DNA of 64,000 bases. Origin: Xestospongia bergquistia. Its lineage: Eukaryota > Porifera > Demospongiae > Haplosclerida > Petrosiidae. The notes beneath the pieces are model-generated. The model had not been told where the DNA came from, made no database searches, and was given only the letters and a program-made list of their open reading frames with translations. The translations under genes were made by a program, and so were the position numbers. Shown here piece after piece: positions 46,769 to 60,814 of this stretch (the first letter of the stretch is position 1; the number at the start of each line of letters is the position of its first letter). The stretch is taken from contig OZ014412.1 of NCBI GenBank assembly GCA_963965975.1, positions 8,308,708 through 8,372,707 on the forward strand, read 5' to 3'.

Positions 46769-48724
46769 TTAAAGTTTGGAAGTAGTTGACCCAACTAGCT
46801 TTGGATCCCCACTCTTCCCACCATTATTCACCATCCTCACCAAGCTTGTGGTGTTCACCTTTCTCTTCAGTGGATAAACAAACACTTTCTTTTTCCTATG
46901 TGTTAACTTGTAGATGCAAATAATCAACAGCAACAAGAGAAGCATTAACAGAATTGTACCAACAAATGTTATCACACCAGTAATAACAATTTTCTCTGCT
47001 GTAGTGAGGCCTAACAGAAAAAAGTAAGTCATACAATAATGTCAAAGGTAATCATTAATTCCACAAATATATTGTTTGTTCCACTGTCAACTTCAAATAG
47101 ATCCAAGTATCAATGTAATTCATGCTTACCGTCATCATCATCATCGTCGTCATCATTGCAATCACTGGGTGTAGCAGATGGTGTAATAGTATTATTTCTT
47201 ATGTGAGCTGTCCCTATAAGAGGAAGCATATTATAAGTACTACCATTATAGTTGTCTATGAATAGTATATAATATAGGTAATGTATTATACCACACAATA
47301 TAATGGTTGATATATTACCATTTATATAACAGTATCCAGATATTGAACAGTCAAGAGGGGTCCATATACCATTTTTGACATTGAATGGTGTCACTTTATA
47401 GTAAATAGTTTCTCCACAAGGTACCAATTGGGAAACACTTGCAAAACAGACATTATTGACAGTGGTAGCAAATTTATGTTTGACGTATGATTGATTAGAA
47501 CTTGTAAAAGCATAAGTTATTTCTACAGCATTAGAGACTATGCTTGATAGCTCACAATACCAAGTGACAACACAGCCATTTTGACCATTAGAAAAACTTC
47601 CAACTTTCACAAGTTTCAAATGTGAAACATCTGGGTAAAAAGAAATATAATTAATATAATACAATGATATTAACCATTTATAAGGTTTATGAAGATCATT
47701 ACATATGCATTGACTTACAGATTTGTGCATTTCTCCAAGTAGTAGCTTCGTAGTTCACTTCAGATTCTTCAACAATCGTGACTATAGATAATTGTGTTCC
47801 AACACTGACATTATACAATTTACAGTGTTGGATATTTACAGTGGAAATGTCCAGGCTTATAACGACACTGTTATCCTCACGGTCCAAAGTGTTATAATTA
47901 ATATTAAACTCTGCTATTGGTGTAACTGAATCGGTTTCTTTGACTACTACTTTAAAGCCAAGAAGTGTGTCAGTACGATATAAGAAATTTGGTGGCTATT
48001 AATAGTACATGGAACAATTCATACGTATATATATATATATATTTGTTAGGTGACTTACAGTGAATGCTATTTGTAAATGAAAGTCTGAAAGATACCAGAA
48101 CACGTTGCTAACTTTACCAGCTATTATAATAGAAAAAAACAAACTAAGATATTGCAAATTCTTTTACTAACTTGAACATTTGTCTGTGCAAGCACATTCA
48201 CTATAGTAAGCAAATTCGTAGTTTTCGTTCTGTCCTGGGCCTAAAAGTTTAACAAAGGGACTTGTAGCGGTTTCGTCACAATAGGCGCGAATTGTAGTCA
48301 ATATTCCTTCAGAGGTGTTGAATTTAATATTCAGGATATCGGTAAGAAAATCTGAAATAAGTGTGGTACTGACAGAGTCTATGAAAAGCGGAGCTATCAT
48401 TTCATAGAATGGGTGAACGTCATCTCTTGTTTCTTTGCATATTATTGTATTTTTGCATTCTTGAATAACAGTATTGCCACACATATCGACGTAAAAATTG
48501 ACATCAGCTGCACCCACTCTCTCTACAGCATTTCTATCTCTTTCGAAATCAATCAAGGCAGACGTTCCATCTTCATAATAGTTAGAGACCACACATCGAC
48601 ATTGACTGAATTCTTCATCTCTTAGTGGATAACATTGATACTGTTGTATAGGAACTGCACTTGCTGTTGATACAATCAAACCAATGCCAACAAAAGTTAA
48701 CACTATTTTTGCTAGTAGTCTCAT
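46769..48724 (-). CDS. Type I membrane glycoprotein, Cys-rich ectodomain
   Basis: About six exons read right to left. It starts with a signal peptide (MRLLAKIVLTFVGIGLIVST). The ectodomain has a Cys-rich part, including YVDMC, EC, IIC, and closing YEFAYYSECACTDKC, then segments with N-glycosylation sites (NVSVG, NQSY, NNTIT). A second Cys-containing beta-like domain follows (CVVTWYCELSS, CGETIYYKVTPFNV). Then a short acidic linker with eight Asp, one membrane helix (VGTILLMLLLLLLIICIYKL) and a basic tail of about 40 residues. The Cys spacing with a final xEFxYxxxCAC recalls mannose-6-phosphate-receptor (MRH/CIMR) domains, but this is weak. I do not recognise a named family. A receptor or cell-surface role is inference. 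Confidence 0.72.
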
Positions 48725-49408
48725 TCTTTAGATTATAGCAAGTGAAAACAATGCAATCGTGTTCTTAATTTTAACAAAGATTATATGCATAAGCTACACC
48801 CACTTGAAGTCTTACATTTATTCTCTTTGTTCAAGGCTATATAGAAATGATGACTTCCAATTGGCATTTGTTCTAAGGAAACAGGTGTATCTTATTAAAT
48901 AAATTAGTCTACTCCCATCCTTGTCGCAAAGACGTTCTGGTCTAGCAAATTGATATGAATTAAACAGATCAGTTGATTTAACCAATCCATGGTCATTTGC
49001 ACATTGGACATTAAGAAAAAAAGTTTAGATGTTGTTGTCATTACTAAATTACTAATACACTCGACAGTGCCATAGTTAAGTTTGTTTTAACATCTCACAA
49101 AAGAATGTTCATTGATGTTAGGCATGTGTGTAAAAGAGCTATATCCAGTTATGGGCTTTATAATATGAGTGTAGGACATCCTATATGGTCCTTTTTGTAG
49201 TAAGTAACCACATATTGGTTTATATAACCAATCTATTTTAACAGCAAATGTAAGTGACGTTATATTCAAGAAACAAAAGAGACAATTTTTTATTATAATA
49301 CAGTATTTTTACAACTGCTACAATAAATAATGCACATATGAAAAAAGATACAACTCTTTATATGCGATTTCAACTACAGTAATTCTTAGGTACAGGGATT
49401 TTTTAAAA
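48725..49408. other. Intergenic, 5' flank of glycoprotein and 3' flank of SAXO
   Basis: No coding exon is supported. The left end should hold the glycoprotein promoter (minus strand) and the right end the SAXO 3' UTR. Confidence 0.4.
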
Positions 49409-50952
49409 CTATTCGCTCAAATCGTTTGCATCTGGCTGTGGAGGTGTCTCCACTGGTACAGGTATATAGAATTTGTGTCCAGTTCTGGAGTCCTCATGTG
49501 AAAACTGATAGCCAGGAATAGTGGGATGGCGTGTAATACAATCAGACCTAAAACCACCTTGTGAAAAGCATTCTTTGTAAGTGCTTTGACCATCAAATAT
49601 CTCCTTTTTTGAGTAGGGTTTCAGTTGAGGCTTTGCTGTTGAAGCAGGTGGTGCATACTTGCCACGATAAGCTTCACTTGTTGTGGACATTGCTTCAAAT
49701 CTTTCAATTGGAGGCTCATAGGGACGTTTCTGTCGAATGGGAAGTTGACGATTGGCGACATCCCAAGGTTGGAAGTCTAAACGATGTACTGTATTATTTT
49801 CTAGTGGCATCGTGTGTTTCATGGGCTCTGTTTTAGGTTTGTAACTAACTGTTGGTTCAGGGACACCATAGTCAACAAAATCATTGCTAAAAAGACTTCT
49901 AGTTTCAAATTTCTCTTTAGGTGGTTCATAAACTGTAGGAGGACGTGAATAACGAGGAGGGATTTCCCACTTACGATAACTCTGACGACTAATGGTCAGT
50001 GAATCAAGTGAAGCATGAGATGTTTTAGTTGTGACGGATGGCTTGAGACTAGACGCTGGTTTGACACCTCTGTGTCCAGGGAAGTCAGTCGTGAAGGTAC
50101 TGATTCCATTAAATGGTTCTTCGGGAGGTTGGTAAAGTTGCTTGGAGGCCTGAAACCGTTCAGGAAGAGGAAAAGAACGATAGTCATCTTTGTGACAGGT
50201 ATTGTTTTGGAATGGCTCCCGGGACAACTTTGGTGCTTGGGACGGTTTTACACTTTTGGTTGGTTCAACTAATGACACTCCCATATAGTCAGCCTGCATT
50301 GTACTGGTCCCTGCAAATGGTTCTGTAGGTGGCTCATAGACACGTCGCTCACCATGAAACTCACGTGGAGGTAACTCATATGCAACAAAGTCCGATGCTT
50401 GTGTGGATTGGCCTAGAAATGGTTCGTTCATTGTTCGTACTTGACTCAAAGGTGGTAAAGCAGGTTTAACTGGTTCTGGTGTCTTACTACGAAACTCTTT
50501 TTTATACTCACTTTCTTTGTTCATGGTACCTTCAGTTCTTTTGTAAATTGGAGGTGGGCGGGGTACTGGTAGAGACACCGAGTGCCTAACATAGTCTAGA
50601 CGATTGGTTGTGTCGCATGTCATGGGTGCATCACGTGTAAGTGCTCTTTGTGGTGGTTTGAGGATCCCACGAGGTCTGGCATTATGTTGAAGGAATATGG
50701 TCTTGTATTCTGTTGTACCAACATTTGAGGTGGACTCTGTTCTTGTAATAATATCTGTTTTTGGTTTTGTTGGATGAGGACAATGGTGTCGTCTAGAATA
50801 ATAGAATATAGTATTATTCATTAATTTACTTATTTATTAAGTACCCATCTATCCATCCATCCATCCATCTATTTATCCATCATTAATGTGTCCATTGTTA
50901 CTTACCCACAGGAGCAGAGCTGACAGATACATTTATATTTTATTTTTGACAT
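49409..50952 (-). CDS. SAXO: SAXO, stabiliser of axonemal microtubules
   Basis: Two exons: 50906-50952 and 49409-50792, phase 2. The small first exon gives MSKIKYKCICQLCSCG and joins to RHHCPH, reproducing the Cys-rich CICxLCSCGRHHCPH start typical of SAXO1/SAXO2. The rest is Pro-rich with repeated Mn-type modules of about 30-40 residues, each with a core such as EPFAGTSTMQADY, EPFNGISTFTTDF, ERFEAMSTTSEAY (consensus F-x-G/x-x-S/T-T-xxx-D-Y/F) and a YEPPxE linker. It ends with the family's PGYQFSHEDSRTGHKFYIPV element. It binds and stabilises ciliary and centriolar microtubules. It is divergent from the SLC35F-like gene with 272 bp between starts. Confidence 0.92.
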
Positions 50953-51224
50953 GATCTTTACTAGTATAACTCTGTCCCACACAGAAGTGGGAAGACTAGA
51001 AAGAGAGACCAGTCAACTGTCACCAGACAGTAAAGTTTACCAAAGAAGCCGTTACCATGACTACCAAGTAGGCGTGACCGTATGGGCGTGGGAGTAAAAT
51101 AAAAAGGCGGAGTTTGAATCATCTTGTTGCGTACATGCTGGTAATGAGTAAGTACTTTACAGATCAGAGTTAACAGCAGATAATAACTGCCACAATATTA
51201 GGTTGCCTTCCAAAGAGTGTAAAG
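50953..51224. promoter_or_regulatory. Divergent promoter region SAXO / SLC35F-like
   Basis: 272 bp between the start codons. It contains GC/CACCC-type motifs (TAGGCGTGACC, TGGGCGTGGGA, AAAGGCGGAG) close together near 51067-51108 in an otherwise AT-rich region. Inferred shared control. Confidence 0.5.
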
Positions 51225-52120
51225 ATGACAGAACCACCTCACAAGCTGCGAAGTCCCTCAGAAGATGATAACATTATACAAGACGATGTAGAGACTCCTG
51301 ATAGTACTCTCGGTGGTATTTCTGGTAGCGATCGTGGCTACCTTGCCGATGAGGACTCAAGTTTGTATGGTAGCGATGATGTTGTCATTATACCTTATGA
51401 AGGCAAGAGATACATTCAAGATGAAGACTACAATCAAACTGGAGTAAAAAGTTAGTTGAGCTCTCCATTGTATGTTAGTACTGCATACATTAGAACATAT
51501 TGGAAAATTAATATAATTATTTAGATTGCAATGTGGTTTACAGTATTAACATATTTCCCTTAAAAATAATGCTGACTGTAATGATGTGAGAACTACTGGT
51601 ATGATTTTAATTTTCATATTCATTTTCTAGAGTTTTTTCAATCGGCCAGTTCTCTTTCAACATCTAAGAAACTAATTTTTGGACTATTCATTGTTATCGC
51701 CATAGCAACTTCATGGGTAGGGGCAACTCAAACAGCTAAGAGTACATATGATGGTAAATTTAAGGCGCCATTTTTCTTAGTGTGGTTTAGTACCAGCTGG
51801 ATGGTGTTAGTGTATCCTATCACTGTACCTTTCTACTTCATACTAAATTGGAAATTACCTACCTGGAATAATATGAGAGCATTATGGAGGTAATAGATAC
51901 CATATATCTTCTAATTATTAGACTATAACACATGCAAAATTATATTTTTTAATGAGCTTACAGGTTGTGTATATTATGGGATATGTTATGATTTTGGTAT
52001 GGAGTTATGGAGATTTGGGTTTGAGGATTTATGGTGTTTGTGATATCTTATTAGTTGTTGATAAAATTGGAGTGTGTATTGTTGTACACATTCCTTGTTA
52101 TTAGTAGTGTGTATATCATC

Positions 52121-52199
<79 letters not shown>

Positions 52200-54196
52200 T
52201 CTCTCTAGTCACAGTCGAGAAGTTATTAATCCCATTAATTCTAGTCCAGTAACGTTTCTTACGTCTACTGTTCTCTTTACTTTAATATGGCTACCAACTA
52301 ACTATTTCTATTCTAGAGCACTTCTCACTATACCACCAACTGATGTCACTGCACTCTTCTCAACAGCTCCTGCATTCGTTTTCATTTTCTCTATGATCAT
52401 ATTAAGGGAGCCACCTCTAATATTAAGAGTATGTCACATCATGTATAGTTACATTACAATAATGTTATAATTGTGTGTGTTCCTGAGAGGGTTGGACTTT
52501 AGTACATGTATTGAACATGTACAAACTAGATCTATTATTGTTTGTAGTCAAGAGTTAAAAAGTTATGTTGACCATAGTTCACACATGCACATTATTAGAT
52601 TGGCCAAATTCAATTGAATTTATTCTAGTCTCAATGCATTCATTGAATAATTAAGACAGAAACAATAATTGTGTCCAGTAGATGATTTGACACTAAATTA
52701 TACATTTTAGATAAAGTGGAATTAGACACAGTGGCATGACAACTGTACAATGATTATCTGGTAGTCTCTCTAATAAATTATTACACATTCCAGTTCTAAA
52801 ATTACATTAAGTCAGACAAATTGAGTGTCTTCTCTTCCAAATACTTAGAATTTATAGCTATAATTATCTCATTATATTGGTTTATTAGTGTTACAACACT
52901 TGTGTGTCCTCTGTTTGTAGACAATAGTAGTGGGCTTCAATTAGAAAGAAATATTAGACAGTTTGTGTTCCTATGATAGGTATGAGAGATTTATATTTAA
53001 TTACCAAACAGTTAAGTTATAAAATTATTTATATTACAACAAAGTAACAATATAGACGTCTAAATATTTAGAAGAGTCACTACTAAAGTCACTACATATT
53101 CTCATATAATTATATAATTGTGTTTATTTGTAAAATTGAGTATTGATGAACTAACTTATACATGCTGACTTCGTTCATACCACCTAAACCCTAAATATCT
53201 AAGACATAACTAACTAATATTCCTTTAATTATAGATAAAGAAATTGAGAAGAGTTGAACACTAGTTTGACAGACTCCTGTTACTAGACTTTGTATTGCAA
53301 TATTTGTACTAAACTATACAATATACTGATAATATTGATATGTTTATTGAGTAATATCTGTTTTGGTTCCCTCTCTTCTCCTTTATCTTTGCTCTAACAT
53401 ATTAATAGTCATCTTATCTCTTCTTTTAGTTTATAGCAGTGATATTAGCTGTTTGTGGTATTGTATTGTTTGCTTATGAAGATGGATTTGGTGGCGCAGA
53501 CACTGTGGGTGTGTTATTGTCAGTTGGAAGTGCCATTGGAGCTGCTTTATATAAAGTAAGAACAAACTAGTATATGTTATATTAAGTGGACAAATTGTGT
53601 TAAGATACTACTATTTATTAATGGTGTGTACAATATGGCTGTCATTTTATCATACACTAACTTGGTGTAATTCTCTATACAGACATGTTTGAAATGGCGT
53701 GTTAAAGAAGCCAGCGTTTATCAAATGGGATTATTCTTGTCTTCCCTTGGACTCTTCAGTACTGTTGTATTTTGGCCTATTCTTATATTACTACATGTCA
53801 CTGGTATGTAATATATTTAAGTATATCACAACAATCTACTCTTTCTCTCTCTCTCTCTCTCAAGGCAAGGAAGTGTTGGTTGAGATTCCTTGGCCATATG
53901 CATGTGGTGCCTCGATCCTCGGAATTATCTTCAATTTCTCTATCAATTTTGGAATAGCTTACACATTCCCTCTGTTTATTTCATTAGGCACAATTTTAGG
54001 CATACCTCTCAATGCTCTTGTTGATGTTTTTGTACGTCGTGTTGACTTGGCTAACTGGAAGATTACTGCAATTGACTTAATAATTGGAGGGTTTCTATTA
54101 ATGTTAATACCTCCAGAAACCTCATATTGGATACATAAAAAACTTTGTTGTTGTGGATACAAGTGTGACAAAGGTTGTCATAGAATTCAAACATAG
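51225..54196 (+). CDS. SLC35F3/4: SLC35F3/F4-like transporter (multi-exon)
   Basis: Drug/metabolite-transporter superfamily membrane protein. The N-terminal exon (51225 on) is an acidic cytosolic leader (PPHKLRSPSEDDN ... IIPYEGKRY). Later exons give ten-helix DMT features: SWVGATQTAKSTYDGKFKAP, FFLVWFSTSW, TDVTALFSTAPAFVFIFSMI, VCGIVLFAYEDGFGGADT, GVLLSVGSAIGAALYK, NFSINFGIAYTFPLFISLGT, GIPLNALVDV, and a Cys-rich tail (KKLCCCGYKCDKGC). The order matches human SLC35F3/F4. F3 has been linked to thiamine transport; whether that holds here is unknown. Introns include ones with (CT)n at acceptors (52125-52208, 53841-53864) and a 1-kb intron (about 52431-53430) with nothing recognised. Confidence 0.87.
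52125..52208 (+). repeat. (CT)n at SLC35F-like acceptor
   Basis: The CT run leads straight into the CTAG acceptor of the exon that starts SHSREVINPIN-like sequence (TCACAGTCGAGAAG). Confidence 0.85.
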
Positions 54197-54781
54197 TCAA
54201 ATATAGTCATTTATTATTTAATATAATTTGTTGTAAAATATCATATAACTTGTTTATGTTATTTTGTTTGTTTGTTTGTTTGTTGTGTTTATCAAATCAA
54301 TAAAATATTGACCCCACCTTAAACTAATCTGTAAACTTGACCCATACCTAATTGAACCCATGAAATCAAGGAACCTCATAGAAACTATGTGTGTCATATC
54401 ATATGGCACTAATGATTCATGAACCTCACAGAACCTATGTGAACTATATGGAACCCACATAAACAACATATGATAACCACCATAAAACTCAGAACCCAAG
54501 TCTGATGGCATTACAGAGTCTATACTCTATACCTAATGGAATCATGCGACCCATAGTGGAACTGGTCTACCAAACCTTGCAAATTGACTTAAAATGTAAA
54601 GAAGACTAAAACTTAAACCATTAATTGAAACTCCAGACCTTAAATTTGAACTAGTTTAGACTTTAGTTTAAGTCCAGAGTTAATATAAGGGAACATGGAT
54701 CATAGTAGTAGTATTAACAATATTTGAATTAATAGAAACACACTAGTAATACAAAATGATACATAATATATAGTTTAGTTT
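54197..54781. other. Intergenic between convergent SLC35F-like and NAA50
   Basis: Holds a (GTTT)n run near 54263-54284 and two direct copies of GAACCTCA(T/C)AGAA(A/C)CTATGTG about 50 bp apart (54371 and 54420). No gene is seen; an apparent minus-strand frame has no recognisable content. Confidence 0.5.
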
Positions 54782-56742
<1,961 letters not shown>

Positions 56743-58129
56743 CTTTTCCAATAGAAATTACCACTCCCTGCACATGGTGTGACACACCCCTACAGCAACT
56801 ATTAATTATTAATAATACTTTCGTATTGAATGTTATTATCCATACTTAATAAAAAAGGATAGTTTCTCCTTGGTACCATTATATTGGAGCTGGGGGATTA
56901 GCATGGGTCCACTCATTGGACTATAAGCTAGGACAACTATATTTAGACTAGTTCATCATACGACAAACCACCATGGCATCTGTGAGATCAAACTGTTTGT
57001 AACATATATAGCCTTGTTGATCATGTTCATAGACAACCAAACTGTTCATTATGATATCATAATCAACATGTATTCTCTAGCATAAAATTCAAATGAAAAA
57101 ATATTAGACACTAACTTTTACAGTGATCATGACTTGACTATGATGACCTATTTTATCATAATTATGTAATCTTATGTGTATGTTATGTGTAATTCATTTG
57201 TGAGCAGATCCTTCTCATCATTCAACTAATGTAATTATATATAAATATATAATATATTTATACACACATGCATACATATATAGATAAATAGATAGATTGT
57301 ATACTTTATAATATACTTTTTAAATGCAGTTTCAATGTCAGGAGGATCATCATGTGTTTGTGTTATCATAGTATAGTTTCATCTATTGTATATAATAATT
57401 ATTATAATAGAATATGAATATGTTTAGATGCACATATGTTATGCATGTGTAGATGAGTCTGTGCATATGTGTGCAATATGTTTTCACATCAATTCTTCAT
57501 GTAATTTTCAGAAAGCCTGAAACCTGACTGAATGCAATATGTTAGATACTATCATCACAAAGGTCACATCATATATGACATGTATGACTTATACCTAGTC
57601 CAGGTTTCTGAAAAGATCCAGTGCAAGAAAAACTTCTTTCAAATTATTCTGATCTTAAATCTAACTCAGCAAAATTTTGGTAAGCAGCCAAGGTATTTCT
57701 TACCGATGACCATAGACTGGAAGCTACTCTTTAGAAATAGAGTAGAGGGACTTCACAAATTAAATACAAGATTATGTGATCAATAATATAGCAAATAATA
57801 ACGAACCACTACGTAGCAACGTTGTAGTAGTTTGGTGCTACCCGACCCGAAGGATTTGCAACGCCAGGCTAACATTTCAATGAAGACATAAAAATATATA
57901 ACAGTTATTAAATGGGCGTGGTATCAATGCGCCGTGAGCAGCGTTTATATTAGGACGGGGCTTTACTTCCGCCCCTTTTCCAATATAAAAAGCGGAGTCA
58001 AAAGAAGTATCTGTGATTCCAGACCATTGTCTTAGTTATTTTGAATTGAATCCCTTTTGTACGGGATTTAGTAACTAACGAATTATCCATCGCTAATAAC
58101 TATATCGCAACAGGTTTCTCGTGATCAGA
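56743..58129. other. 1.4-kb divergent intergenic NAA50 / EEP gene
   Basis: AT-rich with TA-rich stretches near 57230-57320. A frame at 57532-57786 has no recognisable content and no splice or homology support. The right end holds a promoter (see next entry). Confidence 0.5.
57962..57990 (+). promoter_or_regulatory. GC box and TATA box of the EEP-fold gene
   Basis: TTCCGCCCCTTTTCC (GC box, 57967-57981) is followed by TATAAAA at 57984-57990, about 140 bp before the chosen ATG. A plausible core promoter. Confidence 0.55.
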
Positions 58130-59612
58130 ATGGCTGATTCCAAACCGCGTAGCGAACAAGCAAATGCTTCCTTTTCAATTCGGATTAAAATCGTCACGTG
58201 GAATCCTAAACGGGCAAACAAGTGTAAGGGTCACTTTGCTGAGTTGCAAAAAATCTTTTCTAAATTTCTATTCAACCGAATTTCGTCGAAAGCACTCGTA
58301 TGTGAACAAGAGGTGACGAAAACAGCTGTTTTGAATACTAGTAAAGAAGAGAATCTTGAGGCTTCTTTTCACGAGGGGATGACCGTTTTGTCTCCTAAAA
58401 GTGAGTCTGTTTATAGCACTGAAGAAATTGAAAATGAGAGATATGATCTAAGTGACTTCCAGTGCTCAGGTCAACTTGTAACTCACAACTTGACAGACGT
58501 TCAATTTATTCTAATCTCATTTCATGGAGGGCACAATTCATTATCAGATTCTAAAAAACAAGAACAACTAGAAAAATTTATTGTTGAAATGAGAAAGGTT
58601 GCAAATGATTATAAACTACCTGTCATAGTTGGAGGAGATTTCAATATTGAGGTCATAAAATGGAAGACCGAGATAGAAGAGAAATTTGCTGGTAAAGTGG
58701 TTGTTGCTCCACTTTATGCTGGAGCACCAAATCAACGACATGGCCACAACGTCATAGATACCTTCATAGCTGTGTATCCTGATAACAATGTCGTAGAATG
58801 TAAATTTGACACTCCAATTCCAATATATATATTGCCAGCGACAGGTTACATTGGAGATATCGATGATGAAACCAAGTTTTTAAATTATCCAAACAATGTT
58901 CGTCCTTGTTGTAAAGTTCTCAATTATAACGATGAAGAGTTACAACAAATTAAAGAGACGATTTTAAAAAAGCAAAAAGCAAATTTTGAGGAATCATACA
59001 AAGACAACAACACTGATGCTATTCTTCCTTTGTGGCCAAAATGTGAAATTCTTGATGAGCTTAATCATGATCCAGTTATGGTGACTGTTGAGCTTATTGC
59101 TCCAATAAAAAAACAAGTTAGTCTATAGATTACAAAGCTCTCATAATATAATTAATGTCAACAGCTCAACATGCACATGCATGTTTTTAGTATGTACATA
59201 TATTAAATAGTATTATATCTTATTATAGAGTACTCCCTCACAAAACAAGCTTGAAAAGTCATCAAAGGTTGGTCATAAATGTAGCATTTTGTAACTTGTA
59301 TCATGAATATAACAGTATGTTATAAATTAGAAACAATTGATAATTAATATTGTAGGCGTGCCAACTTCAAGATATTGTGGAGCCAATTAAACGTCTAGAT
59401 CTTGGACAGGTTAGTCAGCCTTTACCTCATAGAGTATTGTATTATCATGTACAGTCTATCTTGTATGATCAGACATATGGGAAAAATACATTGTTTTACA
59501 TAAACATAATATTTTTGTTGCTTGTAAACCATGCAATTTTTAGGATGACGATGAGACATCAAAGAAACAGACTATAGCTGCAAAAGTTGTTCAGGCAAAG
59601 CAACTGAAATAA
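58130..59612 (+). CDS. Endonuclease/exonuclease/phosphatase-fold protein
   Basis: Four exons: 58130-59116, 59229-59267, 59356-59409, 59544-59612, all phase 0, about 383 residues. Start is the ATG at 58130 (MADSKPRSEQ); the frame 5' of it uses GTG. Exon 1 holds a full EEP-like core: KIVTWN (motif with metal-contacting Asn), ALVCEQEV (the Glu strand), ILISFHGGHNS, VIVGGDFNIE (catalytic D-x-N), and a terminal LNHDPVMVTVEL in place of the usual S-D-H. The small 3' exons add a charged tail (STPSQNKLEK, DDDETSKKQTIA). The motifs suggest a metal-dependent phosphoesterase or nuclease. There is no transmembrane segment or signal peptide. I cannot assign a named family; a domesticated retroelement endonuclease is an alternative. 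Confidence 0.75.
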
Positions 59613-60814
59613 TTCAAGCATCTCTGTAGGAGAAGTTGTAATAAACTATATAATAAATCTTAGATACATTTTGTATACTTACAGGATGAATTTTTTTTGT
59701 CAAATAAAGACACTTTTGTTAAAATAGTAAATGACATTGTGTGATAAAAATGATTACTTGTAGCTAGTTTAAAAAGTTCTCTTTTGTTTACTATATTATC
59801 TTTGATTTTTGAATTATTACTTTTTGAAAATAAAACTTGACTATAAATTGAACTCTGATAAAAATAGCAATAATTACGCTTCTTTCATTATGAGTATTAG
59901 TGCAGCAGCTGTTTCTGTTACAGTCAATATGTCACTTGGCTGATCCAAACTCCTCAATTGTTGTACCATCATTATCCATCTAATAATTAACTTGATCAAT
60001 TGAGCTAGTCTCACTAGTCATGTTTTAAAAGATCAAATGATTAATTAATTGAATTTTACCAATCAAACCTTCACTGATGTAACCACTAGTTTAGTCAATA
60101 TATTTTAACAATGATAATTAAAACATCAAGAAAACCTATATCTAAACAAACAAGATTACAACTGTTAAATTCTGTTTTGTCATGATGGTGATTATTACAT
60201 AATATTCATCTAGTTAATTTAACTTGACATCAGGCAGCCTATGTAGTGATGGCACAATGTTTTCTCTTTTTTTTCCAATAATAATAATGGAGAGCTTATT
60301 TCACAGGTTTCTATGCCTTAGAGTTTGTGATCAACTTATTATTATACATAGAAAATTTACTCTGATATCAGATTTAACAAGTTAACATTAAAATAATGAA
60401 TAACATTCAACACAGAACCAAGTAAATAGAACTACAGATTACAGAGAGATGACTTCATGACCAAACTGTTATAATTAAGAATTGATTGTATGAATAATTA
60501 AGTTCATTGCTAGCATGTGTAGTTATTAATCAGTTACAACAATAGAATGAAAATATAATTTAAATAGACATTAATAGTCAAAAGTATATGGCCCAAAAGT
60601 TCTTTGAATTATACCAACTTGCTTCATATTCCAAACCAAAAATCAAAAATTATTAACATTAACATTGGAACTAACCAAATAGTTGAGGATAAAGGAAAAA
60701 ATGTAAGAATTTATATATTTATGTTTTGTTCAGATCTTATAATAAAGGACAATCATCTGGTCACAACATAGCTAGTTGATAATTGTAATACATTTGATGA
60801 GTATACCACATGTT
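59613..60814. other. Intergenic, no gene recognised
   Basis: 3' flank of the EEP gene followed by AT-rich sequence. Near 60308 CTATGCCTTAGAG...GATCAACTT resembles the segment near 33240. No coding exon supported. Confidence 0.45.

Noticed and set aside
54254-54511. Minus-strand frame MPSDLGSEFYGG...
   Set aside because: It covers short direct repeats (GAACCTCATAGAAACTATGTG type) and has no homology that I recognise.
57532-57786. 84-codon frame between NAA50 and the EEP gene
   Set aside because: No recognisable motif and no splice partner; it could be a fragment, but I cannot support a gene.
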